Assembly (NCBI GenBank): GCA_002415785.1
Contig: DIAJ01000003.1
Span: forward strand, 1 to 64,000
Source: Flavobacteriales bacterium UBA5081
GTDB lineage: Bacteria > Bacteroidota > Bacteroidia > Flavobacteriales_E > Vicingaceae
DNA length: 64,000 nucleotides
Direction: 5' to 3'
Positions 52,100 through 62,403 of this stretch are shown piece by piece. Position 1 is the stretch's first letter; each line of letters begins with the position of its first letter. The notes beneath the pieces are model-generated. The model was not told the DNA's origin. It ran no database searches and was given only the letters and a program-made list of their open reading frames with translations. The translations under genes were made by a program, and so were the position numbers.

Positions 52100-53776
52100 A
52101 TGAATGAGTTGTGGAAATTATTAGCCGGATTGGGCATCTTTCTTTTTGGCATGTATCTTTTGGAAGAAGCCATTAAAGCACTATCCGGTCGCTCCTTTAA
52201 AAAGTTCATTAAAAACTATACAAGTAATCGCATAAAATCCATACTAGCTGGAACCTTTTCTACTGCCATTTTACAAAGCAGCTCAGCAGTTTCTTTAATT
52301 GTTATTGCGTTTGTAGGTGCAGGCATTATGAATATGATTAATGCCATGGGCGTAATTGTTGGTTCCAACTTAGGAACTACCGTCACCTCTTGGATAGTTG
52401 CCTCACTAGGATTTAAATTTAGCATTGAGTCCATCGCACTTCCAATTATTGCAGTTGGTGGCTTGGTGTTAATATTTCTGGGAAAAACAGGAAAATATGC
52501 CAACATCTCCAAACTCTTAGTTGGTTTTGGGTTCATTTTTATGGGCTTAGACTACATAAAAGTAAGTGTATCTGATTTAGTGGAAAACGTACCCTTGGAG
52601 TATTTAAGAGATCGAAATTTTTTCATTTACATTTTAGCGGGCTTTGTTTTAACGGCATTAGTTCAAAGCAGCTCAGCAGCTATGGCACTTATTTTAACAG
52701 CAGTAAGCTCTTCTATGCTTGGCTTTGAAGAAGCTTGTGCTATGGTAATTGGCACTAATATTGGAACCACCACCACTGTAATTATTGGAACTTTTGGAGC
52801 AACCACCTCAATGAAAAGAGTTGCCTTTAGTCATTTCTTTTTCAACTTAATTACTGCCATTGCTGCGATTGCTCTTTTTTATCCTTTAACCCAATTAATT
52901 ATATACAACTACCCAACTCAACAAGATCCGGTAATTGCACTAGCAATTTTTCACACAGCATTTAACCTGCTAGGAGTTATTGTTTTTACTCCTTTTATTG
53001 GGATTTTTTCAAGGTTTATCAAAAAAATCTATCCCGAAAAAAAGGCCGTTTACACTCAGTTTATTCACTCCACTCTGCCCAATTTCCCTGAGGCCTCTAT
53101 TAATGCATTTAAAAATGAAGCCAACTACCTTTATCAATTAGTTATGCATCACAATTTAAAGGCTTTGTATATTGATGAAACCTTAGTTTTAAATCCACTT
53201 TATAACAATGATGGCAATAAAATTAATATGCCTAAAGAGGTAAGTCAAACTTATCTAATTATTAAAGAATTGCAATCTGAGTTATTTGATTATGCCTCTC
53301 AACTTCAGGAAAATGAACTTAGTCCTGAAGATGCTGATTTCATCAACCGCATACTACACAGTGTGAGATATGCGGTTTCTTCAGCCAAAACCATGAAGGA
53401 CTATCAACATGAATTTGAAGACCTTTACAACTCCGACAATGCTAGTGGTGTTCAATATTATCAATATTTCCGTCAAGCTTTAATTGCCTTTTACTTGAAA
53501 ATAAAAGAGCTTAATGAACAAACAGAAGCCGCTCAAATGATTCCCATTTTGCACCAAATGGCGAAAAATATTCGACTAGAAAACGAGGATTTTAGTCAAA
53601 AAATAATTAAAAAATTAGCTAAGCGAGAGCTACCTACAACGCTTGTTAATAATGTGCTTTCGGCGCAGCGAGGTTTCAGTCAATCTGAAAGACAAATCGT
53701 GCTTTGTTTCAAGGACTTTCTTTTAACTAATGAAGAAGCTAAAATATTTGAAGGTTTTGAAAATCAAGAATTATAA
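52100..53776 (+). CDS. Na/Pi cotransporter family protein with PhoU-like domain
   Basis: 558 aa. Two inverted Na_Pi_cotrans repeats, each with the QSSSA motif (AILQSSSAVSLIVIAF near residue 58 and ALVQSSSAAMALILTAV near 188), make up the membrane part (1-310). Residues about 340-558 are a helical PhoU-like cytosolic domain (EVSQTYLIIKELQSELFDYA in part). Such proteins couple phosphate or another anion to sodium. The gene is divergent from the ABC operon. Confidence 0.92.
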   Translation: MNELWKLLAGLGIFLFGMYLLEEAIKALSGRSFKKFIKNYTSNRIKSILAGTFSTAILQSSSAVSLIVIAFVGAGIMNMINAMGVIVGSNLGTTVTSWIVASLGFKFSIESIALPIIAVGGLVLIFLGKTGKYANISKLLVGFGFIFMGLDYIKVSVSDLVENVPLEYLRDRNFFIYILAGFVLTALVQSSSAAMALILTAVSSSMLGFEEACAMVIGTNIGTTTTVIIGTFGATTSMKRVAFSHFFFNLITAIAAIALFYPLTQLIIYNYPTQQDPVIALAIFHTAFNLLGVIVFTPFIGIFSRFIKKIYPEKKAVYTQFIHSTLPNFPEASINAFKNEANYLYQLVMHHNLKALYIDETLVLNPLYNNDGNKINMPKEVSQTYLIIKELQSELFDYASQLQENELSPEDADFINRILHSVRYAVSSAKTMKDYQHEFEDLYNSDNASGVQYYQYFRQALIAFYLKIKELNEQTEAAQMIPILHQMAKNIRLENEDFSQKIIKKLAKRELPTTLVNNVLSAQRGFSQSERQIVLCFKDFLLTNEEAKIFEGFENQEL

Positions 53777-53783
53777 TTTGAAG

Positions 53784-55028
53784 CTAATTAGCTCGTATTG
53801 CCTCCACAGGATCTAAACGACTGGCTTTCCAGGAAGGAACAAAACCTGAAATTAGACCAATAAGCACAGAAATTCCAATTCCCATTAAAAGGTTGCCAAC
53901 TCCCATTTGCACTTCAAAGTCTAATCCATAAGTTAGAATTAAAGTACCTAAAAAGATAAGGAGAAGCCCCACCAAACCGCCAATTAAACATAGAAAAATC
54001 GCTTCAAACAAAAACTGCAAAAGCACAAAGTAGTTTTTAGCTCCCAAGGACTTTTGAATGCCAATAATGTTTGTCCGCTCTTTTACTGAAACAAACATGA
54101 TGTTGGCAATACTAAAACCACCTACAATAATGGAGAAAATACCAATCACAAAACCCGCCAAATGTATTGCTTGAAACATCCCTTCAATTCCCTGAGTAAT
54201 CATGCTCATTTGGTTTAAAGCAAAGTTGTCGTCAGCTTTGGGTTTTAATTTTCGAATAGATCGCATAATTCCGGTTAGCTCATCCATCAATTCTAAATTA
54301 CTCACTCCTTCTTTGGCTTTCACCATAATTGAAGTTCCGCTGTTCCGCTCGTTAATTCGAAAAAAGTTGGCTGCCATACCTAAGGGCATAAACATATTTT
54401 TGTCGTTAGACTGCCCCACCATACTCTCCCCTTCCTTTTTCAAAACACCAATTACAGTCAGTTTTCTTCCTTTGTATTTAAAGGTTTTTCCAACAGGATT
54501 CCCTTCCGGAAAAAGATTTTCGGCAATGGCTGCCCCAACCACTGCTACCGGTCGTCCATTGTGGCTTTCTAGTTCTGTAAAATAGCGACCATCGACAATT
54601 TTCAAGTCCCAAATTTTAATAAAATCATGAGTTACACCGGCAATTCCAACATTTTCTATAGAGGTGTTTCTATATTTTAAAGTCCCGCTGCTATTGGCGT
54701 TTAATGCAACCGCTTCTGCATTTTGAGTGAGTTTTTGTACCATTTTAAACTCCTCATAATCCGGGTTCGGGCGGCGGATATAGTCCCACCAAGGGCGATC
54801 GGAGCTAAAATTCCACGGCATTTTTTGAATGTAAACGACATCGTTTCCTAAGGATTGCACCGAATTTTTAATGTTGTTTTCCAACGAATCCACTACCGTA
54901 AAAACCGATACCATAGCAAAAATACCAATGGTAATTCCCAGTAAGGAGAGAACAGTTCGCAGCTTATTCACCACTAAAGAATCAATGGCAAAAAGCAAAC
55001 TTTCTTTGATGAGTCGAAATACAATCAC
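53784..55028 (-). CDS. MacB/FtsX-type ABC transporter permease
   Basis: 414 aa. One N-terminal membrane helix in LRTVLSLLGITIGIFAMVSV, a periplasmic MacB core domain (about 45-250, with VAVVGAAIAENLFPEGNPVGK in part) and three C-terminal helices of the FtsX family (IIVGGFSIANIMFVSVKERTNIIGIQKSLGAK in part). These permeases move substrates in the periplasm by mechanotransmission, using a separate ATPase that is not adjacent here. Confidence 0.93.
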   Translation of the reverse strand: MIVFRLIKESLLFAIDSLVVNKLRTVLSLLGITIGIFAMVSVFTVVDSLENNIKNSVQSLGNDVVYIQKMPWNFSSDRPWWDYIRRPNPDYEEFKMVQKLTQNAEAVALNANSSGTLKYRNTSIENVGIAGVTHDFIKIWDLKIVDGRYFTELESHNGRPVAVVGAAIAENLFPEGNPVGKTFKYKGRKLTVIGVLKKEGESMVGQSNDKNMFMPLGMAANFFRINERNSGTSIMVKAKEGVSNLELMDELTGIMRSIRKLKPKADDNFALNQMSMITQGIEGMFQAIHLAGFVIGIFSIIVGGFSIANIMFVSVKERTNIIGIQKSLGAKNYFVLLQFLFEAIFLCLIGGLVGLLLIFLGTLILTYGLDFEVQMGVGNLLMGIGISVLIGLISGFVPSWKASRLDPVEAIRAN

Positions 55029-55250
55029 GGCATAAAATTAGTTTTCTTTTAGCGCTTATTTAAACCGTTCATCATAAAGTTAGCAAGTCAATACTTTAGT
55101 TAATTTATATACTTAATTATTGGCTCACATTGCCATTCAAGGTTATCGCGCGTTAAGCTAGATAAATGCAATTAAGCTATAACTTAGAAATGTGAATATT
55201 ATAAAAGATAAAAATCTACAATAGCTATAATAAAATTGAACTAACAAAGC

Positions 55251-56369
55251 TTATTTTGAATAATGCTCTTTAATTTTTGCCTTTATAAAAACGTCTAGTT
55301 CTTCTTTTTCAACTCCAAAAACCTCTTTAAGTGCTGCAAAGAAGTCTTCTTTCTTTTTTCCATAATTCATCAACTTAAAAATAGTTTCTTTTCCCCCATA
55401 CTCTTCATTTGCTAGTTTTATAAAAAGCCCACCAATTGCATACTTATAAGTTGTCATCTCATCAACTCTGTCATTTTGCGGAATATCAGAAAAATCAAAT
55501 TGATCTAAAGAGTCTGCAATCTTTTGCAAATGGTAATCTAAGTCATAACCAACCGACCCTCCCAGATAAGTTGCTAAGCCTTCATCAAACCAGTAAAAAT
55601 CTTCAAAGTGACTGGTGTACAAATGAACCATTTCGTGCGGATAATAAGGGCTAGAATCCATAGAAAAATATAAATCCTCATCCGGAACGGCTAATCCTCC
55701 ACCCTGATAATCCAGGTTTTGACCATCAGTATATTTTAGTGAATGAAGGACATTGTATTCGTCAATATTGCTACAAACAACCACCCTAAATCGCTTTAAT
55801 GGTCGCTCAAAATAATCACTCAACCTTTGATTATATTCAATCGCTTTAGTTTCTGCAATTGTATCTCGAACACAAGTTGGAGAATAATAGAACTGATAGC
55901 CATCCCGCTCAAACAAGTTATATCGTTTAATATTTTCAGAAAATCGATCTATAAAATAAAAACGATTATGAGGGTCTTTTTGCAATTTCATCTCCATTAT
56001 TTTAATCGGCACCTCTCCTCTACTAAATAAAATATTCACAAAATAGCTGCCCAAAGAATCTTTCCTTACACCCAATACTTTTGGCGGATTATTTAAAAAT
56101 GACTCCTTTGACTGCCCTTGAAACAAAAAACGATCTTGCATGTAATAAAGTAAGCTAGACTCCCATTGATTATTCCTTTCTTGCAAAGAGGTTGAATCAA
56201 AAACAGAATTTATATATCCTTCAATAAAATCAACCACAGATTGCTTTTCAGCAGTTAGTTTTTCTTCAACAACCACTTCTAATTTCACTTTCTGATTTTC
56301 TTTTGTATTACAAGAAATAAAATATTGAAAGAATATGAGAGCTACTAAAAATTGAATGTAATACCTCAC
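55251..56369 (-). CDS. Lipoprotein with gluzincin-like HExxH...E site
   Basis: 372 aa. The lipobox FISC gives a lipidated cysteine at residue 20. The second half contains YYPHEMVHLYTSHFEDFYWF followed by DEGLATYLGG: an HExxH zinc motif with a downstream Glu in the spacing of gluzincin (M1-like) peptidases. The N-terminal half is mixed and unrecognised. It may be a surface or periplasmic metallopeptidase; no specific family is claimed. Both flanking gaps contain the GC-rich word GGTTATCGCGCG. Confidence 0.7.
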   Translation of the reverse strand: MRYYIQFLVALIFFQYFISCNTKENQKVKLEVVVEEKLTAEKQSVVDFIEGYINSVFDSTSLQERNNQWESSLLYYMQDRFLFQGQSKESFLNNPPKVLGVRKDSLGSYFVNILFSRGEVPIKIMEMKLQKDPHNRFYFIDRFSENIKRYNLFERDGYQFYYSPTCVRDTIAETKAIEYNQRLSDYFERPLKRFRVVVCSNIDEYNVLHSLKYTDGQNLDYQGGGLAVPDEDLYFSMDSSPYYPHEMVHLYTSHFEDFYWFDEGLATYLGGSVGYDLDYHLQKIADSLDQFDFSDIPQNDRVDEMTTYKYAIGGLFIKLANEEYGGKETIFKLMNYGKKKEDFFAALKEVFGVEKEELDVFIKAKIKEHYSK

Positions 56370-56476
56370 TTTTAAAGTATAAGCCGTTTATTTATCTGAC
56401 TAAAGTAGCACTAAATTTACACATATCAAAAAATTAGACTGTTACTAATATTTCCAAGTGATTGCATCAAAAGTGT

Positions 56477-56514
56477 TATCACGCATGGTTATCGCGCGAT
56501 TGCATCGCGTGATA
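56477..56514. repeat. GC-rich nested palindrome
   Basis: TATCACGC (56477-56484) and GCGTGATA (56507-56514) are perfect arms that enclose ATCGCGCGAT (56491-56500), itself a perfect palindrome. The 12-mer GGTTATCGCGCG at 56487-56498 recurs at 55141-55152, on the other side of the HExxH lipoprotein gene, and GCATCGCGCGGTAAT follows near 56523. Confidence 0.7.
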
Positions 56515-56627
56515 CAACAAAAGCATCGCGCGGTAATAAAGTTATTAAACCTCCTTTTATCTCCTTAAATTTTCATTGTTTTTAGCTTATAATATACGTA
56601 ACATTGTAGCTTAATTCATTCAATTTC

Positions 56628-58163
56628 ATGGGGAGTAGCAGAAAGATCAAAAACGCTTTAATTTCAGTATTTTACAAAGAAGGCATCGACCAAATTGCCA
56701 AAGAACTCGACCGCTTAGGGGTGAACATTTATTCCACCGGAGGCACACAATCTTTTATCGAGGATTTGGGAGTTAAAGTCAATGCCGTTGAAAACTTAAC
56801 TTCTTACCCTTCCATTTTGGGAGGAAGAGTAAAAACTCTTCACCCTAAAGTTTTTGGTGGAATTTTGGCTCGCAGAGCCTTAGCCGATGATCAAAAACAG
56901 TTGGCTGAATTTGACATTCCCGAATTCGACTTGGTGATCGTAGACCTCTATCCTTTTGAAGAAACTGTTGCCAATGGCGGCTCTGAAGATGAAATTATCG
57001 AGAAAATTGACATTGGTGGCATTTCCTTGATTCGTGCGGCTGCTAAAAACTTCAAAGATGTTTTAACGGTTTCTTCGCTTGAGCAATATGGGGAAGTCAT
57101 TGAACTATTGCAAACAAAAAATGGGGAAACGGAGCTCAAAGACCGAAAGAGATTTGCTCGTCAGGCTTTTGACATTTCCTCCAACTATGACAGCGCCATT
57201 TACAATTACTTTATGAGCGACAGCGAAGAAACGCCAAGCTTAAAAGTAAGTGAGCGCAGAAGCAATCCGCTTCGTTACGGAGAAAATCCACACCAAAAAG
57301 GCACCTTTTATGGAAAATTGGATGAAATGTTCACCAAATTTCATGGCAAGGAGCTTTCTTACAATAATCTTCTTGATGTAGATGCAGCTGTAAACTTAAT
57401 GGCTGAATTTAAGAATGAAAGCCCAACATTTGCGATTTTAAAACACAATAACGCTTGCGGAATTGCCAGCAGAGAAACTTTAGCAGATGCTTATGATGCC
57501 GCTTTAGCCGGAGATCCGGTTTCTGCTTTTGGTGGCATTTTAATCTGCAACCGAAAAATGGACAAAGCTACTGCCGAAAAAATCCACGATTTATTCTGCG
57601 AAGTAGTTATTGCTCCGGATTATGAATCAGAAGCTCTCGAAATTCTGAAACAAAAGAAAAACCGCATCGTATTACAGCAGCACGAAGTTGAAACGGAAAG
57701 GATGCAAGTGAGAACGGCGCTGAACGGTTATTTAGTTCAAGATAAAGATTTACAAACAGAAAATAAATCAGATTTTACTGTAGCGACTAAATTAGCTCCA
57801 ACTGCAGAAGAAAAAGAAGACTTGGTTTTTGCCGCTAAATTGGTCAAAAACACAAAATCAAATGCCATAGTTTTAGCTAAAGGCAAACAATTATTGGCAA
57901 GCGGAACCGGACAAACATCTAGAGTTGATGCGCTGCAACAAGCCATTGCTAAAGCCAAACACTTCAACTTTGATTTAGAAGGCGCTGTTATGGCATCTGA
58001 TGCATTTTTCCCTTTCCCGGATTGTGTAGAAATTGCCAAACAAGCCGGAATTAATGCAGTAGTTCAGCCGGGAGGATCAATTAAAGATCAACTTTCAATC
58101 GACTACTGCGATAACAACCAAATGGCGATGGTCTTTACAGGAGTTCGCCACTTCAAACACTAA
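56628..58163 (+). CDS. purH: Bifunctional AICAR transformylase/IMP cyclohydrolase PurH
   Basis: 511 aa, full length. It performs the last two steps of IMP synthesis. The N-terminal cyclohydrolase shows IYSTGGTQSFIEDLG and GGRVKTLHPKVFGGIL; the transformylase has the catalytic Lys-His in ILKHNNACGIA (about residue 270), DPVSAFGGI and the final QPGGSIKDQLSIDYCDNN (in part) with FTGVRHFKH. It stands 17 nt before mreB, so the cell-shape operon may be read together with it. Confidence 0.97.
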   Translation: MGSSRKIKNALISVFYKEGIDQIAKELDRLGVNIYSTGGTQSFIEDLGVKVNAVENLTSYPSILGGRVKTLHPKVFGGILARRALADDQKQLAEFDIPEFDLVIVDLYPFEETVANGGSEDEIIEKIDIGGISLIRAAAKNFKDVLTVSSLEQYGEVIELLQTKNGETELKDRKRFARQAFDISSNYDSAIYNYFMSDSEETPSLKVSERRSNPLRYGENPHQKGTFYGKLDEMFTKFHGKELSYNNLLDVDAAVNLMAEFKNESPTFAILKHNNACGIASRETLADAYDAALAGDPVSAFGGILICNRKMDKATAEKIHDLFCEVVIAPDYESEALEILKQKKNRIVLQQHEVETERMQVRTALNGYLVQDKDLQTENKSDFTVATKLAPTAEEKEDLVFAAKLVKNTKSNAIVLAKGKQLLASGTGQTSRVDALQQAIAKAKHFNFDLEGAVMASDAFFPFPDCVEIAKQAGINAVVQPGGSIKDQLSIDYCDNNQMAMVFTGVRHFKH

Positions 58164-58179
58164 TCATTAAACTAAAAAA

Positions 58180-59205
58180 ATGGGATTATTTGATTTTTTC
58201 ACACAAGAGATAGCCATTGACTTGGGAACTGCCAATACCTTGGTTATTCACAACGATAAAGTAGTGGTCGACGAGCCCTCTATCGTTGCTATTGACCGCG
58301 CATCGGGCAAGGTAATTGCCGTGGGCAAAAAAGCCATGCAAATGCACGGAAAAACCCATGAAGAAATCAAAACTGTTCGCCCACTTAAAGATGGAGTAAT
58401 AGCTGATTTTCAAGCTGCTGAATACATGATTCGCGGCATGATAAAGATGATTAACAACAACAAAAAACGCTATTTCAACCCTTCATTAAAAATGGTCATC
58501 TGTATTCCTTCGGGAATTACAGAGGTGGAAAAAAGAGCAGTAAAAGACTCAGCTGAACATGCCGGAGGTAAAGAGGTATATTTGATCCACGAACCTATGG
58601 CAGCAGCCATTGGAATTGGCATCGACGTTTTGGAGCCAATGGGAAACATGATTATCGATATTGGAGGAGGAACTTCTGAAATTGCAGTAATTGCCCTTGG
58701 AGGTATTGTTTGCGACAAATCTATTCGTGTTGCAGGAGATGATTTCACCAACGATATTGTAGACTATATGCGTCGACAACACAACCTTTTAATTGGAGAG
58801 CGCTCAGCAGAAAAAATTAAAATTGAAGTGGGTTCGGCTTTACCTGAATTAGACAATCCACCGGAAGACTATGCCATTCAAGGTCGTGATTTAATGACGG
58901 GAACTCCCAAAGAAATTAAAGTTTCTTACACAGAGATTGCTCATGCGCTCGATAAATCGATTACCAAAATTGAAGCAGCGATATTAAATGCCTTGGAAAT
59001 GACACCACCGGAGCTTTCTGCTGACATTTATCGCACAGGACTTTATTTAGCCGGAGGAGGATCCTTATTGCGAGGTCTAGATAAGCGAATTTCACAAAAG
59101 ACAAAGCTGCCCGTACATGTTGCCGAAGATCCGCTTAGAGCAGTGGCCAGAGGTACGGGAATTGCTTTAAAAAACTCAGCAAAACTGCCATTTTTAATAC
59201 GTTAA
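58180..59205 (+). CDS. mreB: Rod-shape actin homologue MreB
   Basis: 341 aa. MreB filaments guide cell-wall elongation. It shows the actin-type phosphate loops EIAIDLGTANTLV and MIIDIGGGTSEIAVIALGG, the connecting SGITEVEKRAVKDSAEHAGG and the adenosine motif LYLAGGGSLLRGLD. It starts the mreB-mreC-mreD-mrdA-rodA run, 17 nt after purH. Confidence 0.97.
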   Translation: MGLFDFFTQEIAIDLGTANTLVIHNDKVVVDEPSIVAIDRASGKVIAVGKKAMQMHGKTHEEIKTVRPLKDGVIADFQAAEYMIRGMIKMINNNKKRYFNPSLKMVICIPSGITEVEKRAVKDSAEHAGGKEVYLIHEPMAAAIGIGIDVLEPMGNMIIDIGGGTSEIAVIALGGIVCDKSIRVAGDDFTNDIVDYMRRQHNLLIGERSAEKIKIEVGSALPELDNPPEDYAIQGRDLMTGTPKEIKVSYTEIAHALDKSITKIEAAILNALEMTPPELSADIYRTGLYLAGGGSLLRGLDKRISQKTKLPVHVAEDPLRAVARGTGIALKNSAKLPFLIR

Positions 59206-59229
59206 ACTAAAGTGTAGGAGCATGATTCC

Positions 59230-60066
59230 ATGCGAAACTTAATACGGTTCATAGAAAAAAATGCAATCCTTTTTCTCTTCCTAATATTGGAAGGTTTCGC
59301 TTTTTATTTGCTTTTTCAGAATCACAATTTTCATCGAGCCTCCTTTCTCAACTCTACCAATAAAATTAGCGGTGGCATTTACGCTCAATATTCTGAATTT
59401 ACCGACTACCTTAACCTTAAAGAAGTTAACCTGCAGTTAGCTAAAGAGAACGAAAGACTTCGAGAGCTACAAATCAATTCTTATGAAAAGCTTTTTGGCC
59501 CAAATATTCTGATTAACGATACCCTTCATCAACAACAATATTTATACACCAAAGCTAAAATTATCAATAATTCTGTCAACAAACAAAACAACTACCTTAC
59601 GCTAAATATGGGTAGTAAAAACGGAATTAAAAACGGCATGGGGGTCGTAGCTCCAAATGGTGTAGTTGGGATTATTAAAGACGTTTCTCCTCATTTTTCT
59701 ACAGTGGTTTCTCTACTTCATGGAAGCTCAAAAATCAGTGTAAAACTCAAGAAAAACAACTATTTTGGCTCAATGCAGTGGGATGGAGAAAACTACCGGC
59801 AAGGCGTTTTATATGACATTCCAAACCATGTTGATATTCGTATTGGAGATACAGTAGTAACCAGTGGCTACTCTTCCACTTTTCCTGCTAATATTAAAGT
59901 AGCAACCATTGCAGACTTTAATCAACCGAAAGGAGAAAACTTTTACGACATAAAGTTGAACTTCAGTATGGATTTTAAAAACTTAAGTTATGTATATGTA
60001 GTTAAAAACTTAAGAAGCACTGAGCAAAAAGTATTAGAAGAAAAAAGGGAGGAGATCAATGGTTAG
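59230..60066 (+). CDS. mreC: Rod-shape-determining protein MreC
   Basis: 278 aa. One N-terminal membrane helix (about 12-29), a coiled coil (LKEVNLQLAKENERLRELQ) and two beta-barrel domains with LNMGSKNGIKNGMGVVAPNG, HGSSKISVKLK and IGDTVVTSGYSSTFP. MreC links MreB and the synthases in the periplasm. It starts 24 nt after mreB and overlaps mreD by 8 nt. Confidence 0.93.
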   Translation: MRNLIRFIEKNAILFLFLILEGFAFYLLFQNHNFHRASFLNSTNKISGGIYAQYSEFTDYLNLKEVNLQLAKENERLRELQINSYEKLFGPNILINDTLHQQQYLYTKAKIINNSVNKQNNYLTLNMGSKNGIKNGMGVVAPNGVVGIIKDVSPHFSTVVSLLHGSSKISVKLKKNNYFGSMQWDGENYRQGVLYDIPNHVDIRIGDTVVTSGYSSTFPANIKVATIADFNQPKGENFYDIKLNFSMDFKNLSYVYVVKNLRSTEQKVLEEKREEING

Positions 60067-60577
60067 AAATATCATTACATATCCGATCCAATTTGTTTTT
60101 TTAGTATTGCTACAGGCTGTGGTGCTAAACAATGTTCAGTTTTCATCATTTATTAACCCTTACATATACATTTTATTTCTACTTTGGCTGCCTTTAGAAA
60201 CGCCCAAAGCTCTTCTCCTATTTTTAGGTTTTCTTCTCGGTTTGAGTGTAGATATTTTTTCAAACACATTGGGCATGCATACTTCAGCATCAATCTTTTT
60301 AGCTTTTTGTCGTCCTTTTGTTTTGCAGTTCATTGCGCCTAGAGATGGCTATGAACTCAACCAACAACCGGGCATTAAAGACTTCGGCTGGAGCTGGTTT
60401 TTTATTTATGCAGCTACGCTAACTTTCCTACACCATCTATTTTTATTTTATATTGAAGTTTTCCGCTTTAGCGATTTCTTCAATACGCTAGGAAGAGTTT
60501 TTGCCAGCTGGTTCTTCAGCTTGATTATTATTTTTATTGCTCAACTGTTTCGTTATAATGCTGAGGAGAGAAGATGA
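60059..60577 (+). CDS. mreD: Rod-shape-determining protein MreD
   Basis: 172 aa, about five membrane helices. The region LLFLGFLLGLSVDIFSNTLG with the following HTSASIFLAFCRPFVL is typical of MreD in Bacteroidota. It overlaps mreC by 8 nt and mrdA by 4 nt, indicating translational coupling within the elongasome operon. Confidence 0.9.
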   Translation: MVRNIITYPIQFVFLVLLQAVVLNNVQFSSFINPYIYILFLLWLPLETPKALLLFLGFLLGLSVDIFSNTLGMHTSASIFLAFCRPFVLQFIAPRDGYELNQQPGIKDFGWSWFFIYAATLTFLHHLFLFYIEVFRFSDFFNTLGRVFASWFFSLIIIFIAQLFRYNAEERR

Positions 60578-62403
60578 ATCAATTGGAGTCCAGACGTTTT
60601 ATAATCGCTGCCATTTTCTTAGCCATCGGCTTAATTTTCTCCATTCGTTTATTTTACATTCAAGTAATTGATAGCCACTACAAACTGGATGCTGACAACA
60701 ATGTTATTCGCCATATTATAAAATACCCTGCTCGAGGACTAATTTACGACAGAAATGGAGAACTATTAGTTTATAATGAGGCAGCTTACGATTTAATGGT
60801 TGTTCCAAAGCAAATGGCTGATGATTTTGACACCACAGCTTTTTGTGAGTTAATTGAGATCGATAAAGAGAGCTTTTCCAGGCGAATTACGAAGGCGAAG
60901 AATTACTCTTATTACAAAGCTTCTGTTTTTGAAAAGGAAATTTCAGCGCAAGCTTATGCTAAAATTCAGGAGCAGTTGTTTAACTACCCGGGTTTTTACG
61001 TGCAAACGAGAACATTAAGAAATTATCCGGAGAAAACAGCAGCACACATTTTAGGCTATGTGGGCGAAGTTTCGCAGTCGGTGGTGGACAAAAACCCTTA
61101 TTATAAATCCGGTGACCACATGGGAATCAGCGGAATTGAAAAAGAATATGAAGAGGCACTTCGCGGCAAGCGAGGGGTTGAAATTGTAATGGTAGATGTT
61201 TTTAACCGAGAAAAAGGTCAGTTTATGGACGGCGCTTTTGACTCTACTGCCGTTTCAGGTAATAATCTTCAACTCACTATCGACGCAGAATTACAGGCCT
61301 ATGGCGAAAAGTTAATGCAAAACAAAAAAGGGAGTATTGTTGCCATTGATCCACAAAGCGGAGAAATCTTAGCTTTTATTAGCAGTCCTTACTACGATCC
61401 AAATTTATTAGTAGGAAGACAACGTTCTAAAAATTATAACTTACTTAACCAAGACACACTTAATCCGCTATTTAATCGAGCATTAATGGCAAAATACCCA
61501 CCCGGATCTACTTTTAAAAGCATTAATGCGTTAATTGGCTTGCAGGAAGATGTGTTAAAAACAAACACTTATTATAGTTGTAACAACGGCTACTACTTCG
61601 CCGGAAGAAGAATGGGATGTCATTCACACCGCTCACCTGTCAACTTGGAGTACTCCATAGAAACTTCATGCAATGCATACTATTGCAATGTTTTTAGAAG
61701 TATAATTGAAAAATACCCAACAGCGGAGGAGGGTTATGAAGTTTGGCGAAACTATGTGCTCAACTTTGGCTTAGGTAAAAAAACAGGCATTGATTTGCCA
61801 AATGAATTAAGTGGTTTTGTGCCCGAAGTAGCCTATTACGATCGTTACTATAAAAGCGGACATTGGAATGCCACCACCGTACTTTCTCTCGCCATTGGTC
61901 AAGGTGAGCTGGGCTTTACTCCTTTACAAATGGCTAATATGACGGCTGCAATTGCCAATAAAGGCCATTATATAAAACCACATTTGGTAAAAAAAGTTGG
62001 CTTGGAAATGATTGAAAATTATGACAGCAGCATTCATAAAGTAAATACAGGCATTGCTCCGGAACATTTTGTGCCTGTTGTGGACGCCATGGCCAAAGTA
62101 GTTGAAAAGGGAACAGGAACTATGGCGCGAATCGACTCCATTGCCGTTTGTGGGAAAACAGGTACTGTACAAAACCCTCATGGCGACGACCACTCCACTT
62201 TTATTGCCTTTGCGCCAAAAGACAACCCTCAGATTGCACTGTCGGTTTACGTAGAAAATGGAGTATGGGGTTCCAGATGGGCTGCCCCAATTGCCGGTTT
62301 AATGATTGAGAAATACTTAACCGATACCATTAGCGATAAAAATAAATGGAAAGAAAAGAGAATGTTTGAAGGTAACTTAATTCCGAATAAAGCAGAAGAA
62401 TGA
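60574..62403 (+). CDS. mrdA: Penicillin-binding protein 2 (elongation transpeptidase)
   Basis: 609 aa. One N-terminal helix (about 8-28), the pedestal (ARGLIYDRNGELLVYNEAAYDL; HILGYVGEV) and the transpeptidase domain with the active-site KYPPGSTFKS (Ser in STFK), the SCN triad (ETSCNAYYC) and KTGT (VCGKTGTVQNPHG). It cross-links peptidoglycan in the rod complex with RodA. Overlaps of 4 nt join it to mreD and to rodA. Confidence 0.96.
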   Translation: MNQLESRRFIIAAIFLAIGLIFSIRLFYIQVIDSHYKLDADNNVIRHIIKYPARGLIYDRNGELLVYNEAAYDLMVVPKQMADDFDTTAFCELIEIDKESFSRRITKAKNYSYYKASVFEKEISAQAYAKIQEQLFNYPGFYVQTRTLRNYPEKTAAHILGYVGEVSQSVVDKNPYYKSGDHMGISGIEKEYEEALRGKRGVEIVMVDVFNREKGQFMDGAFDSTAVSGNNLQLTIDAELQAYGEKLMQNKKGSIVAIDPQSGEILAFISSPYYDPNLLVGRQRSKNYNLLNQDTLNPLFNRALMAKYPPGSTFKSINALIGLQEDVLKTNTYYSCNNGYYFAGRRMGCHSHRSPVNLEYSIETSCNAYYCNVFRSIIEKYPTAEEGYEVWRNYVLNFGLGKKTGIDLPNELSGFVPEVAYYDRYYKSGHWNATTVLSLAIGQGELGFTPLQMANMTAAIANKGHYIKPHLVKKVGLEMIENYDSSIHKVNTGIAPEHFVPVVDAMAKVVEKGTGTMARIDSIAVCGKTGTVQNPHGDDHSTFIAFAPKDNPQIALSVYVENGVWGSRWAAPIAGLMIEKYLTDTISDKNKWKEKRMFEGNLIPNKAEE

